DNA from: Nitrospirota bacterium | GTDB taxonomy: Bacteria > Nitrospirota > Thermodesulfovibrionia > Thermodesulfovibrionales > Magnetobacteriaceae | DNA length: 45,992 nucleotides | NCBI GenBank assembly: GCA_015233895.1 | Contig: JADFXG010000024.1 | Span: 1 to 45,992 of the forward strand | Direction of reading: 5' to 3' | Shown here: positions 14,532 to 22,001 of the stretch, in pieces | Position numbering within the stretch: position 1 is the stretch's first letter | How the letters are laid out: the number at the start of each line of letters is the position of its first letter | Translations under genes and position numbers: made by a program | The notes under the pieces: generated by a model | What the model saw: only the letters and a program-made list of their open reading frames with translations | Database searches by the model: none | Told to the model about the DNA's origin: nothing

Positions 14532-15562
14532 CCAGAATCACCAGGAAAGAAGCGCTGGAACTTTTTAATACCTCTTCAACTCTTGAACTTGGTAAAGCTG
14601 CCGACTCTGTCAGGACTTCACTACATCCTGATAAAACTGTTACCTTTATTGTTGACAGAAACATCAACTACACTAACGTTTGTGTTAATGAGTGTAGTTT
14701 TTGTTTGTTTTTCAAAAAACTAGACGACCCGGCAGCATATATTATAAGTGATGATGAATTATTTAAAAAAATTGAGGAGACTATTGCCTGCGAGGGCACA
14801 CAGATTCTCCTTCAGGGCGGACTGCACCCGGACCTTGACCTTTCTTTTTTCACAAGTATGCTGAAGAAAATTAAAGAAAGATTTAAAATCAACATTCATG
14901 GATTCTCCCCTCCTGAGATATGTGATATGGCAAAAAAGAGCGGGCTTTCCATTAAAGATACTCTTACGGAGTTGAAAACGGCAGGGTTAGACTCAATCCC
15001 TGGCGGAGGCGCAGAGATACTGTCAGACAGGGTACGTGAGGCTGTCAGCCCTAAGAAGATAAAATCAGGGGCGTGGCTTAGTGTAATGCGTGAGGCTCAT
15101 AATCTTAACATGAAAACCACAGCCACCATGATGTTTGGCTCGGTGGAAAGTGGTGAGGATATTGTCAGCCACCTTGATGCGATAAGAGCGCTTCAGGATG
15201 AAAGCAAAGGCTTTACCGCATTTATCCCATGGACATTTCAACCCGGAGACTCAGAGCTTGGCCAAAAGTCAGAGCTTGCAACCGCTGTTGACTACCTGCG
15301 CGTACTTGCCCTAAGCCGGCTGTATCTTGATAACTTAAAAAACATCCAGGTGTCGTGGGTAACACAAGGGTTAAAAATAGCCCAGACGGGGCTCAGGTTT
15401 GGAGCTAATGATTTTGGCTCCACTATGATAGAAGAAAATGTGGTTAGAGCCGCCGGTGTTACCTATACTGTGACAAAAAATGATATAATAAATGCTGTTA
15501 AGTCAGCAGGGTTTAGCCCGGCTCAGAGAGATACTTACTATAACGTTATAAAAAGATTTTAA
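14528..15562 (+). CDS. mqnC: Cyclic dehypoxanthinyl futalosine synthase (radical SAM)
   Basis: The 344-residue protein has the MqnC form of the radical SAM motif: DRNINYTNVCVNECSFC (C52, C56, C59). ILLQGGLHPDL, SIPGGGAEIL and IPWTFQPGDSEL also fit. It cyclises dehypoxanthinyl futalosine in menaquinone synthesis. The start is a TTG whose last two bases form part of the TGA stop of mqnE, with AAGAGG upstream, so translation is coupled. It is followed after 13 bp by a thioredoxin-reductase-like gene. Confidence 0.92.
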   Translation: MTRITRKEALELFNTSSTLELGKAADSVRTSLHPDKTVTFIVDRNINYTNVCVNECSFCLFFKKLDDPAAYIISDDELFKKIEETIACEGTQILLQGGLHPDLDLSFFTSMLKKIKERFKINIHGFSPPEICDMAKKSGLSIKDTLTELKTAGLDSIPGGGAEILSDRVREAVSPKKIKSGAWLSVMREAHNLNMKTTATMMFGSVESGEDIVSHLDAIRALQDESKGFTAFIPWTFQPGDSELGQKSELATAVDYLRVLALSRLYLDNLKNIQVSWVTQGLKIAQTGLRFGANDFGSTMIEENVVRAAGVTYTVTKNDIINAVKSAGFSPAQRDTYYNVIKRF

Positions 15563-15575
15563 GAGGTGTTAAAAA

Positions 15576-16523
15576 ATGTCTGAAGAGGAGCTTTTATACG
15601 ATTGTATAATAATAGGGGGTGGCCCGGCAGGTCTGTCTGCTGCTCAATACGCGTCGCGGCTTGCTCTAAAAACCGTAGTACTGGATAAATCAAAAACGGC
15701 AGGAGCACTTGCTTTTACAAATAAAATAGAAAACTATCCAGGTATTATTACACCTATAACTGGTGCTGAGCTCCTTGATATTTTCAGAACGCAGGCCGTA
15801 TCTTTTGGCGCTGAGTACGTGGAAAGCCAGGTTATAGGAGCGATGCTTGATAATCCCACAAAAGAGGTGTTTACGATGGAGGGCGTTTATAAGGGGCGCT
15901 CGGTCATAGTAGCCACAGGAGCCATGGGACGGAAACCATCGCTTAAAGGAGAAAAGGAATATCTTGGTAAAGGGGTAAGCTACTGCGCCGTGTGTGATGC
16001 CGCCTTTTATAAAGATAAAACTGTGTGCATAGTGGGAGAGTCTGATGAGGCTATAAAAGAAACCCTTTTACTCAGACGTTTTACAGATAAGGTGTTTATT
16101 ATTGCTCAGACGGAAAATCGCAAACTTCTTGAAAATCCTCAGTTGATTGCACAAAATATAAAGGTGCTTGTAAACAAGAGGATAGAGGAAATAAGAGGCG
16201 GTGAAGTAGTGGAAAGCATCGTGTTGATGGATAAGCCGTCAAATAAACAGGAGATTCTGCCAATGGACGGCGTGTTTATGTATCTGCATGGAAACGCTCC
16301 TATAGTTGATTTTTTGAATTTTGCCGTTGATATAAGTGATGACAAGTGTGTGATAACAAACAGAATGATGGAGACTAACCTTGAGGGTGTCTTTGCCGCT
16401 GGGGATGTCACTTGTGTTGAGGTCAGGCAGGTTCTTGTTGCTGCTGCAAACGGATGTTTGGCTGCTCTTTCGGCTGAAAAATATCTGCACCACAGAAAGA
16501 AAAGAAAATTAGTCTGGGGATAA
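15576..16523 (+). CDS. Thioredoxin-reductase-like flavoprotein with a degraded NADPH site
   Basis: The 315-residue protein has the thioredoxin reductase fold: an FAD motif (IIGGGPAGLSAA, 12-23), the redox pair CAVC (C137, C140) and a C-terminal FAD motif (GVFAAGDV). The NADPH-binding motif is altered: where typical enzymes have GGGDSA this one has GESDEA (154-159), and the HRR segment that binds the 2'-phosphate is replaced by AQTENR. Similar losses occur in ferredoxin-dependent or otherwise NADPH-independent thioredoxin reductases. A ribosome binding site (AAGAGGTG) precedes the start. It probably reduces thioredoxin-like proteins with an electron donor other than NADPH. Confidence 0.8.
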   Translation: MSEEELLYDCIIIGGGPAGLSAAQYASRLALKTVVLDKSKTAGALAFTNKIENYPGIITPITGAELLDIFRTQAVSFGAEYVESQVIGAMLDNPTKEVFTMEGVYKGRSVIVATGAMGRKPSLKGEKEYLGKGVSYCAVCDAAFYKDKTVCIVGESDEAIKETLLLRRFTDKVFIIAQTENRKLLENPQLIAQNIKVLVNKRIEEIRGGEVVESIVLMDKPSNKQEILPMDGVFMYLHGNAPIVDFLNFAVDISDDKCVITNRMMETNLEGVFAAGDVTCVEVRQVLVAAANGCLAALSAEKYLHHRKKRKLVWG

Positions 16524-16547
16524 ATCTTCAGTATGAAGTCTGATTTT

Positions 16548-16922
16548 TCAGAAATTGAAGTAAACAATCAGTATCCCTGTCAGAGAAAGAAGCGCCATAA
16601 ACAAAAGCGAGTAATTAATACGGTCAGAGTTTCTTTTCATTCTGATAGCATTTAGTGCAAGTCCGATTAAAGACAGGGCAAGGGTAACATTCATAGAAAC
16701 AAACGCATTTGAAATCATATCAGTATCCCAATATGTGCGGGCTGTGCTGTATAAGCCCTTAGGATCAAAGATAGTAGGGCGTTGTGGCATTGCTATACCA
16801 ATATACACAAGGGTGACTACAAATAAAATCCAGCACACCAAAGAGTCAACAAACACAAACTTGCTAATAGGATTACGGCGCTTGCGCCTTTCTTTTTTTG
16901 CCGGTTTCCTGTCCAGATCCAT
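16548..16922 (-). CDS. Small membrane protein, three predicted membrane helices
   Basis: The 124-residue protein has a basic cytoplasmic N-terminus (KPAKKERRKRRNPISK) and three hydrophobic helices (about 23-45, 73-92 and 101-123). I do not recognise a family. GGGGG at suitable distance from the ATG may be its ribosome binding site. The gene converges on the thioredoxin-reductase-like gene and lies downstream of the tRNA-Pro gene on the same strand. No function can be assigned. Confidence 0.6.
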   Translation of the reverse strand: MDLDRKPAKKERRKRRNPISKFVFVDSLVCWILFVVTLVYIGIAMPQRPTIFDPKGLYSTARTYWDTDMISNAFVSMNVTLALSLIGLALNAIRMKRNSDRINYSLLFMALLSLTGILIVYFNF

Positions 16923-16976
16923 AATACCCCCAATATTCAGGGTTTAACAGTACCACAGCCTCCATTAAGGCTTAAG

Positions 16977-17054
16977 TGGTCGGGGCGACCCGATTTGAAC
17001 GGGCGACCACTCGCACCCCAAGCGAGTGCGCTATCCAGGCTGCGCTACGCCCCG
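16977..17054 (-). tRNA. tRNA-Pro, anticodon GGG
   Basis: The minus strand folds into a complete cloverleaf of 78 bases with an encoded CCA end. The acceptor stem is CGGGGCG with CGCCCCG, the anticodon stem CTCGC/GCGAG encloses loop TTGGGGT with anticodon GGG, and the T loop reads TTCAAAT. The 5' end overlaps the last 24 bases of the MerR-type gene, whose TAG stop lies in the D-arm. Confidence 0.95.
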
Positions 17055-17465
17055 ATCTTTTTTTAATTCCTTAAGCAGGCTCCTGAGCCGGCCCTTGATG
17101 GATTCTATCGTTGCCCTGACATCTTCTCTATCTCTTACAATCTTCTCAGGTTGTAACGCCTCCTCATCTGCAAATTTGCCGGAAAGCTTCTTTCTCACTC
17201 CCTCAATAGTAAATCGTTCATCGTATAACAGCCGTTTTATGTCAAGCAACAATTCGATTTCTTTCTTTTGGTACATCCGTTGCTTAGACTTACCCTTACG
17301 GGGCCTTAAGAAATCAAACTCGGTTTCCCAGTACCTTAAAACATACGGCTCTAGCCCGGTTATGCTGCTGACCTCGCCTATTTTATAAAATAACTTCTGC
17401 AAGGCACCTAATTGCTCTGCATCATTTGATGCAGCAGGCCTTACTTGCTGGTTTGCCTTTAACAT
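17031..17465 (-). CDS. MerR-family transcriptional regulator
   Basis: The protein (144 residues from the ATG at 17465) has a MerR-type winged helix: FYKIGEVSSITGLEPYVLRYWETEF followed by RMYQKKEIELLLDIKRLLYDE. A helical, coiled-coil tail forms the dimer interface. The ATG is preferred over an upstream TTG at 17480 because GGAG lies 7 bp before it. The C-terminus (RGVAQPG) and TAG stop are encoded by the 5' part of the tRNA-Pro gene. A MerR-like gene after an IHF-alpha gene is a common order in Deltaproteobacteria and relatives. The target genes are unknown. Confidence 0.85.
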   Translation of the reverse strand: MLKANQQVRPAASNDAEQLGALQKLFYKIGEVSSITGLEPYVLRYWETEFDFLRPRKGKSKQRMYQKKEIELLLDIKRLLYDERFTIEGVRKKLSGKFADEEALQPEKIVRDREDVRATIESIKGRLRSLLKELKKDRGVAQPG

Positions 17466-17469
17466 TTTA

Positions 17470-17742
17470 CTACTCCACAATATTTTTCAAACTGTTGCAT
17501 GGATGAAATGTTACAACCACACGCGGTGTTATCTCTATATCTTCACCGGTCTTTGGGTTTCTGCCACGCCTTGATCTCTTTTTTCTTACATTGAATGTTC
17601 CGAAACCAGATATTTTTATTGACTCACCACCGGCAAGAGTCTGTTTCATTGTCTGTAGTATAGTCTCAACGATATCCTCAGATTCATTCCTGAGAAGCCC
17701 CACATTATCAAACAATGCGTTTATCAAATCCACTTTGGTCAT
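17470..17742 (-). CDS. ihfA: Integration host factor subunit alpha / HU-family DNA-bending protein
   Basis: The start at 17742 is chosen because GGAGGA lies just before it; the seven extra upstream codons lack a site. The 90-residue protein begins MTKVDLINALFDNVGL and has the DNA-binding arm SGFGTFNVRKKRSRRGRNPKTGE, diagnostic of the HU/IHF family. IHF bends DNA at specific sites and helps sigma54 promoters and recombination. The gene sits 5 bp upstream of the MerR-type gene. A second family member is encoded at 33071-33355 and could be its partner. Confidence 0.88.
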   Translation of the reverse strand: MTKVDLINALFDNVGLLRNESEDIVETILQTMKQTLAGGESIKISGFGTFNVRKKRSRRGRNPKTGEDIEITPRVVVTFHPCNSLKNIVE

Positions 17743-17800
17743 ATGTTCCTCCGGTTGCTGCAAAAACTCCCTGCATTAACAAAAAGTCAACTCTGTATGC

Positions 17801-18742
17801 CTATAGTAATATTTTAATAACTCTCTTGTCTTTCAGGGATTTTATAAAATCCTTATAATGTTCTTTTGCCTTTTCATCTTGGATCTCATTTTTGACGCTT
17901 TCTGAATGTTTATCCGGTGCATCAGACGATTGTTTGTCCATAAGTTGCACTATTTTAAAGCTGTCCTTTGAGTTAACCACCTTACTAAACTCACCAGCTT
18001 TCATTCCTACCACTATGTCTGCGACATCTTTTTCCATATCCTCCTTGTTGACGAATCCAATGTCACCTCCGTTTGAAACATTTGGGCCCTCTGAGTACTT
18101 TGCTGCAAGTTTTGCAAAATCAGCCCCTTTTGTTAACTCAGTATAAATCTCTGCCATCTTGTCTTCTATTTTTTTATCTTCCTGAGCATCATTTTTCTTT
18201 AAAATTAAAATCAACCGTATTCTGTATTTCCCCGGGTTTGAGCCAGAGTCGGGAGCAGCGCTGATGTTGTTCATGCGTGCTTTAACCTCCTCATCCGAGA
18301 CCATTACCTTTCCATAGATTTCGGCTGACGTTAACTTCTGTATGATAATTTGATCAGCAAACCGCTTCTTATACTCATCAAAAGTGAAGCCTTCCTTTTT
18401 CAGCAGTTCAGCAAACTCCTCTGGCGTTACTTTATACTTAACCCTTATATCATCAATAGCGGCATCCAGCTCCTTTTGCGAGAGCGCAATCCCTCTCCTT
18501 TGCGCCTCAGACAGTATCAGTTTCATCTCTATTAACTTATCCAACGCCTGCCTCTCTGTTGTCTTTAGAAACGCAAGCTTTTCGCTCTGCTTCATCCCCT
18601 TCAACTTGTCGGACATCTCAAATTCCATCATCCTGTACAGCTCACTCCACGTTATAACGTCCTTATCTATCACAGCAACCACGCGGTCAAGCATCACTGC
18701 CTCTGAGTTTATGGCAACAGCCAGCGCACAGATTAAAACCAC
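17801..18742 (-). CDS. SurA/PpiC-type periplasmic peptidyl-prolyl isomerase
   Basis: The product has a hydrophobic export segment, a SurA-like N-terminal chaperone region (DRVVAVIDKDVITWSEL; GFTFDEYKKRFADQIIIQKL) and one parvulin domain (about 170-270; FAKLAAKYSEGPNVSNGGDIGFV). It should help fold outer-membrane proteins. The coordinates use the first canonical codon, a GTG at 18740-18742, but this gives a signal peptide without a basic N-region and has no good ribosome binding site. A perfect AGGAGG (18775-18780) lies 5-8 bp before two in-frame ATT codons (18769, 18766). These add IRKSLTAV and complete a normal signal peptide, so the real start may be ATT. Confidence 0.85.
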   Translation of the reverse strand: MVLICALAVAINSEAVMLDRVVAVIDKDVITWSELYRMMEFEMSDKLKGMKQSEKLAFLKTTERQALDKLIEMKLILSEAQRRGIALSQKELDAAIDDIRVKYKVTPEEFAELLKKEGFTFDEYKKRFADQIIIQKLTSAEIYGKVMVSDEEVKARMNNISAAPDSGSNPGKYRIRLILILKKNDAQEDKKIEDKMAEIYTELTKGADFAKLAAKYSEGPNVSNGGDIGFVNKEDMEKDVADIVVGMKAGEFSKVVNSKDSFKIVQLMDKQSSDAPDKHSESVKNEIQDEKAKEHYKDFIKSLKDKRVIKILL

Positions 18743-18774
18743 CGCCGTTAAGCTCTTTCTTATAATAATATCTC

Positions 18775-18780
18775 CCTCCT
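18775..18780 (-). promoter_or_regulatory. Ribosome binding site pointing to an ATT start for the SurA-like gene
   Basis: AGGAGG on the minus strand lies 33 bp before the GTG at 18742, too far to serve it, but 5 and 8 bp before in-frame ATT codons at 18767-18769 and 18764-18766. No ATG, GTG or TTG occurs in frame between this site and the GTG. Confidence 0.55.
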
Positions 18781-18882
18781 TTGTGATATTACTCAGCTAA
18801 TACAAACAAATTTTGACATAAAAAGACTTTTAAAATCAATATGTACTGAAAATAAAAATAATTACATAAAACATACAAAATA

Positions 18883-19761
18883 CTACATTTGCATTTGTTC
18901 CTCAACTAATTCCTCCTTGCTGCTGGTGTCCATCAAAGAGGTTTTAGCAAAAATGTCCCCTCTGGAGTCGTCAACCTGCCCTCTTACCTGAGTTCTCAGT
19001 ATCTGGGATACCATCTGTGAGGAATCATTTTCTTGCTCTGAAAGATCTATCTTAGAGGTTATAGTTTCTATATTTTTACCGAGCGCTTTAAGACATTTGT
19101 CTATGAATTTATTAACTTTTTCGAAGTCCATAAGCACCACCTGAAGTTCCTCGGAATTGACGGCCTGCTCCTCAATTGCCTCCATTATCTTATTGTTGAA
19201 TCCTTTTATTTTTTCAAATTCATTAAGCAGCTCTGTAAATACTTCTTTATAGCCAAGGATATCTATCATTTGTCTTTTTTGGCTTGCTAAAATAGCTCGT
19301 AGTTGTTCCTCAGAGAGCCGTGGTGTGTTAGTAGCTGTCTCCTCGTGGTGAATTGCGCCATCGCCGCTTACGACTTGAAGCTTTGTAAAGACTGCCTCAA
19401 GCACACTCTCATACAAACCGTAGAGGTTATACCACAGGTTTTGATAATCCCCTTTCCCCTCGTCTAATGACCTAAGGGCAGCGTTGACAAAGTCCTGCTT
19501 TGCCTGATTAACGTGGTGTTCTATTATAAGTTTTACATCCTCTTCACCGAGAGTTTCTGAAGACTGATCTGTGTTTTCCGTTATTCTCTCCAGCTCTGAA
19601 TTGAGAGTGTTTCTGAATTCCGCCACGCCAAGGTCATCGCCGGCACTTTTTAACTTTACCGTGATGCGTTTTCCCCTTACAAAAAAAAGAATGCTAAGGC
19701 CAAAAAACAAAACACAAAACTCTATTAAGAATAAAAAAAAGATATAGTTTACTCTAACCAT
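18883..19761 (-). CDS. Membrane-anchored coiled-coil protein, partner of the VWA protein
   Basis: The start at 19761 is chosen because it overlaps the stop of the VWA gene by 8 bp and places a membrane helix at the N-terminus (YIFFLFLIEFCVLFFGLSIL). A longer frame from 19815 would overlap the VWA gene further. The remaining residues of the 292 are hydrophilic, helical and acidic, with likely coiled coils (EVFTELLNEFEKIKGFNNKIMEAIEEQ...). It ends VEEQMQM. I do not recognise a family. Overlap with the VWA gene suggests the two proteins work together at the membrane. Confidence 0.65.
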   Translation of the reverse strand: MVRVNYIFFLFLIEFCVLFFGLSILFFVRGKRITVKLKSAGDDLGVAEFRNTLNSELERITENTDQSSETLGEEDVKLIIEHHVNQAKQDFVNAALRSLDEGKGDYQNLWYNLYGLYESVLEAVFTKLQVVSGDGAIHHEETATNTPRLSEEQLRAILASQKRQMIDILGYKEVFTELLNEFEKIKGFNNKIMEAIEEQAVNSEELQVVLMDFEKVNKFIDKCLKALGKNIETITSKIDLSEQENDSSQMVSQILRTQVRGQVDDSRGDIFAKTSLMDTSSKEELVEEQMQM

Positions 19762-21214
19762 TTTTGTGCGCCTGTCTTTTCCTGTGTAATAGCTGCTGTA
19801 TGAAAACCTGTACATCTGATATTTTTGAGAAAGTATGTGAAAGCAGATTCAGATAAACTTTGATGTCATCTTTCCTTAGGTACCCCCATGCAGCAGTTAA
19901 GAAAATAAGGTTAACTGAAAGAAACACCACAACGGCCTCAGTAAAAGTCAGCTCCTTTTTTTGCTTTCTTTTAATTGTGCGAGAGGCGGTGTTCAATTCC
20001 TTTTCAGCCATCACAACAAACGACTTACCTCTTGTCAACGTTTTACTTGAAGCGTTTAGCATAATCCTGTAGAGCCCCTCCTCAGAGGGACGGAAAACTC
20101 CTCTTAAATTTCCGTTTTTTTCCACGCGTAAATCTGTTTCTGTTTCAGCTTCATCTTTTTTAGAGCTCAGCATGGTAAATTCCATACTTTTAAGGATATC
20201 CGGGTCTTTAACGTATAAGTTATCCATCTTAAGCCACGCATCAAAAACTATTTTACCATTAACAGGCACATAAGGGGCATCAAAATAGGACATTATCTTG
20301 AAGCTTGAGTTAACATAAGCCCTGTTTTGCGTACCCGTTACGAATTGAAGTGTCCATGGGCCGGGTTGAGGGTTTGTTATTCGTATAATATCGTACTTAT
20401 TATACGAGTGCCATGAAATGAATTCCGGGCTTTCATTGTCTAAATATTTTTTACCATCAGGATTAGCTAAAAATAATTTACTGTTTTTAGTTATTTTTTC
20501 ACCGACAATAGTTACCTCATAAATTGATTCGTCAACTATAAATTTACCTCTTTGAAATGGGATTAAGTCAGGTGATCTGAGCGCCTCATAAAGAATCACT
20601 GCGTTTGATGTATAGCTTTCTTTCTCGGCGACCGGTATGAAGAGCCCGCCGGTTTCCGCTGCCAGTTCAACAGCAGGATTATTCCTGACCATGCCGATGC
20701 CGTAAACCTTTATTTGTTTTTTATTTAAAGTTTCTATCAGATTGTCAATAATTTCAGTGTTAAAAGCCTCTTCTTTACATGATTTACCGGAAATCACTAC
20801 AAGTGTCAAGGTACTATAAGGCGGGTTTATCGAACTTAAATACTTGATGGTATCGCTTATAGCAAGGTGTAGATTTTTAGAGCAACTGCCGGATGACGTC
20901 AAATTATCCAAAGACGCCATAAGAGCGCCGTTGTTAAGCTTGCCGAGGGCAATGGAGACGGAGAGATTGTCGGTCAAAGCAGCGAGTCCAACCCTGTCGT
21001 TGGTATCCAGGAGATTGATAAACATTTTTGCCCCTGATACGGCATCCTTTATGTGTTGTTCAAACCCTGTGGTATCAAACAGCACAAAGACATCACTTGC
21101 CTCAGACATATCAAGAGGAGAGATCACAAGCACGAGGGCCGGAAATAAAATAAAAAACACAAAAAAAAATATCCTTATCACCCTTAGGGGCCTCCGGCTC
21201 TCAATGCTCTTCAT
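19754..21214 (-). CDS. Membrane protein with extracytoplasmic von Willebrand factor A domain
   Basis: The 486-residue protein starts with a basic segment and a membrane helix (about 12-30). A VWA-like domain follows (about 40-215; VFVLFDTTGFEQHIKDAVSGAKMFINLL, then DRVGLAALTD and VVISGKSC). The usual metal motif DxSxS reads DTTGF, so metal binding may be altered. A beta-rich region (about 225-400) and a second membrane helix (TEAVVVFLSVNLIFLTAAWGY) end the protein. Such proteins often sense or organise proteins at the cell envelope. It is the first gene of a two-gene unit with the coiled-coil protein. Confidence 0.75.
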   Translation of the reverse strand: MKSIESRRPLRVIRIFFFVFFILFPALVLVISPLDMSEASDVFVLFDTTGFEQHIKDAVSGAKMFINLLDTNDRVGLAALTDNLSVSIALGKLNNGALMASLDNLTSSGSCSKNLHLAISDTIKYLSSINPPYSTLTLVVISGKSCKEEAFNTEIIDNLIETLNKKQIKVYGIGMVRNNPAVELAAETGGLFIPVAEKESYTSNAVILYEALRSPDLIPFQRGKFIVDESIYEVTIVGEKITKNSKLFLANPDGKKYLDNESPEFISWHSYNKYDIIRITNPQPGPWTLQFVTGTQNRAYVNSSFKIMSYFDAPYVPVNGKIVFDAWLKMDNLYVKDPDILKSMEFTMLSSKKDEAETETDLRVEKNGNLRGVFRPSEEGLYRIMLNASSKTLTRGKSFVVMAEKELNTASRTIKRKQKKELTFTEAVVVFLSVNLIFLTAAWGYLRKDDIKVYLNLLSHTFSKISDVQVFIQQLLHRKRQAHKNG

Positions 21215-21328
21215 AAATTACCTTTAATATCGTGCTTTTTTACGTTTTCCTTTAATACGCTTCTTTAACATCTGTTGAGGGGTGATTTCACTGCTGCAAG
21301 TGAAACTCCATCAGACTTTTCAATGTCA

Positions 21329-21357
21329 TTGATTTTTTGACCCCTGTTACTTATTAT
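21329..21357 (+). promoter_or_regulatory. Possible sigma70 promoter for the MNT gene
   Basis: TTGATT (21329-21334) and TATTAT (21352-21357) are separated by 17 bp. Transcription would start about 6 bases before the ATG at 21370, making a very short leader, consistent with the weak ribosome binding site there. Confidence 0.4.
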
Positions 21358-21369
21358 AAAGAAGTTACT

Positions 21370-21690
21370 ATGATTATTAGTGAAGAGACCCTTAATGAAA
21401 TTGTTAAAAGGATAGCCTCTTTTTGCAGTCCTGAAAAGATAATCCTGTTTGGCTCCTATGCTTATGGAGCGCCGAATACAGATAGTGATCTGGATATTAT
21501 GGTTATAATGGATACAGTTTCCATGCCACATAAAAGGGCAGTATCTTTAAGGAAACTTCTGCGTGATATATCCATGCCAAAGGACATTATTGTAAAGACT
21601 CCTGACGAGTTTAAACGGTACAAGGATATAATAGGCACCGTTGTTTACCCAGCCGCCCATCATGGAAGGGTGATATATGAGCGAAAATGA
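21370..21690 (+). CDS. mntA: MNT-type minimal nucleotidyltransferase (antitoxin of a HEPN/MNT pair)
   Basis: The 106-residue protein has the minimal nucleotidyltransferase signature ILFGSYAYGAPNTDSDLDI, with GS at 28-29 and the metal-binding D40 and D42 in the correct GSx10DxD spacing. In HEPN/MNT pairs this enzyme silences the HEPN ribonuclease by adding AMP. The start at 21370 is preferred because an upstream in-frame ATG at 21337 lies at the predicted -10 region. Its 3' end overlaps the start of a HEPN gene by 14 bp, but that gene is truncated, so this antitoxin now appears to lack a toxin. Confidence 0.8.
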   Translation: MIISEETLNEIVKRIASFCSPEKIILFGSYAYGAPNTDSDLDIMVIMDTVSMPHKRAVSLRKLLRDISMPKDIIVKTPDEFKRYKDIIGTVVYPAAHHGRVIYERK

Positions 21691-21838
21691 TAAGCTTGAT
21701 ATTGTAAAAAGCTGGTTCCAAAAGGCAGAAAATGATCTTAAACGAATGAATCCTTTTTGTATAATCTTCAAGAAACATATTAATCGCCATAAATTGTCGC
21801 TGTCTTTATTTAGTCTAGCCCTACAGAGTTATTCTTAG
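21677..21838 (+). pseudogene. Truncated HEPN toxin gene
   Basis: The frame opens MSENDKLDIVKSWFQKAEND, the usual first helix of HEPN-domain toxins that follow MNT genes. After about residue 24 the sequence no longer resembles the family (RMNPFCIIFKKHINRHKL...) and it stops at residue 53. A full HEPN protein has about 120-140 residues and an RxxxxH active site, which is missing. The gene is therefore broken, most likely by a deletion or replacement near 21748. Confidence 0.65.
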
Positions 21839-22001
21839 GATACGTATTGGGATTTCCGGGCGCTAATTCTCATGTTGACTCACCGGAGCAAACGAACTTG
21901 TTTATTTTGTGATCGAAATGTTACTGTTCAAGCATCATATGTTATACCGACAATGAGCTGATTATTAATGGTTTTATGATATTATTGACTGGGGTGAAAA
22001 G

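Noticed and set aside
21265-21531. 88-residue minus-strand open frame
   Set aside because: It lies opposite the MNT gene, whose catalytic motif is clear, and is a shadow frame.
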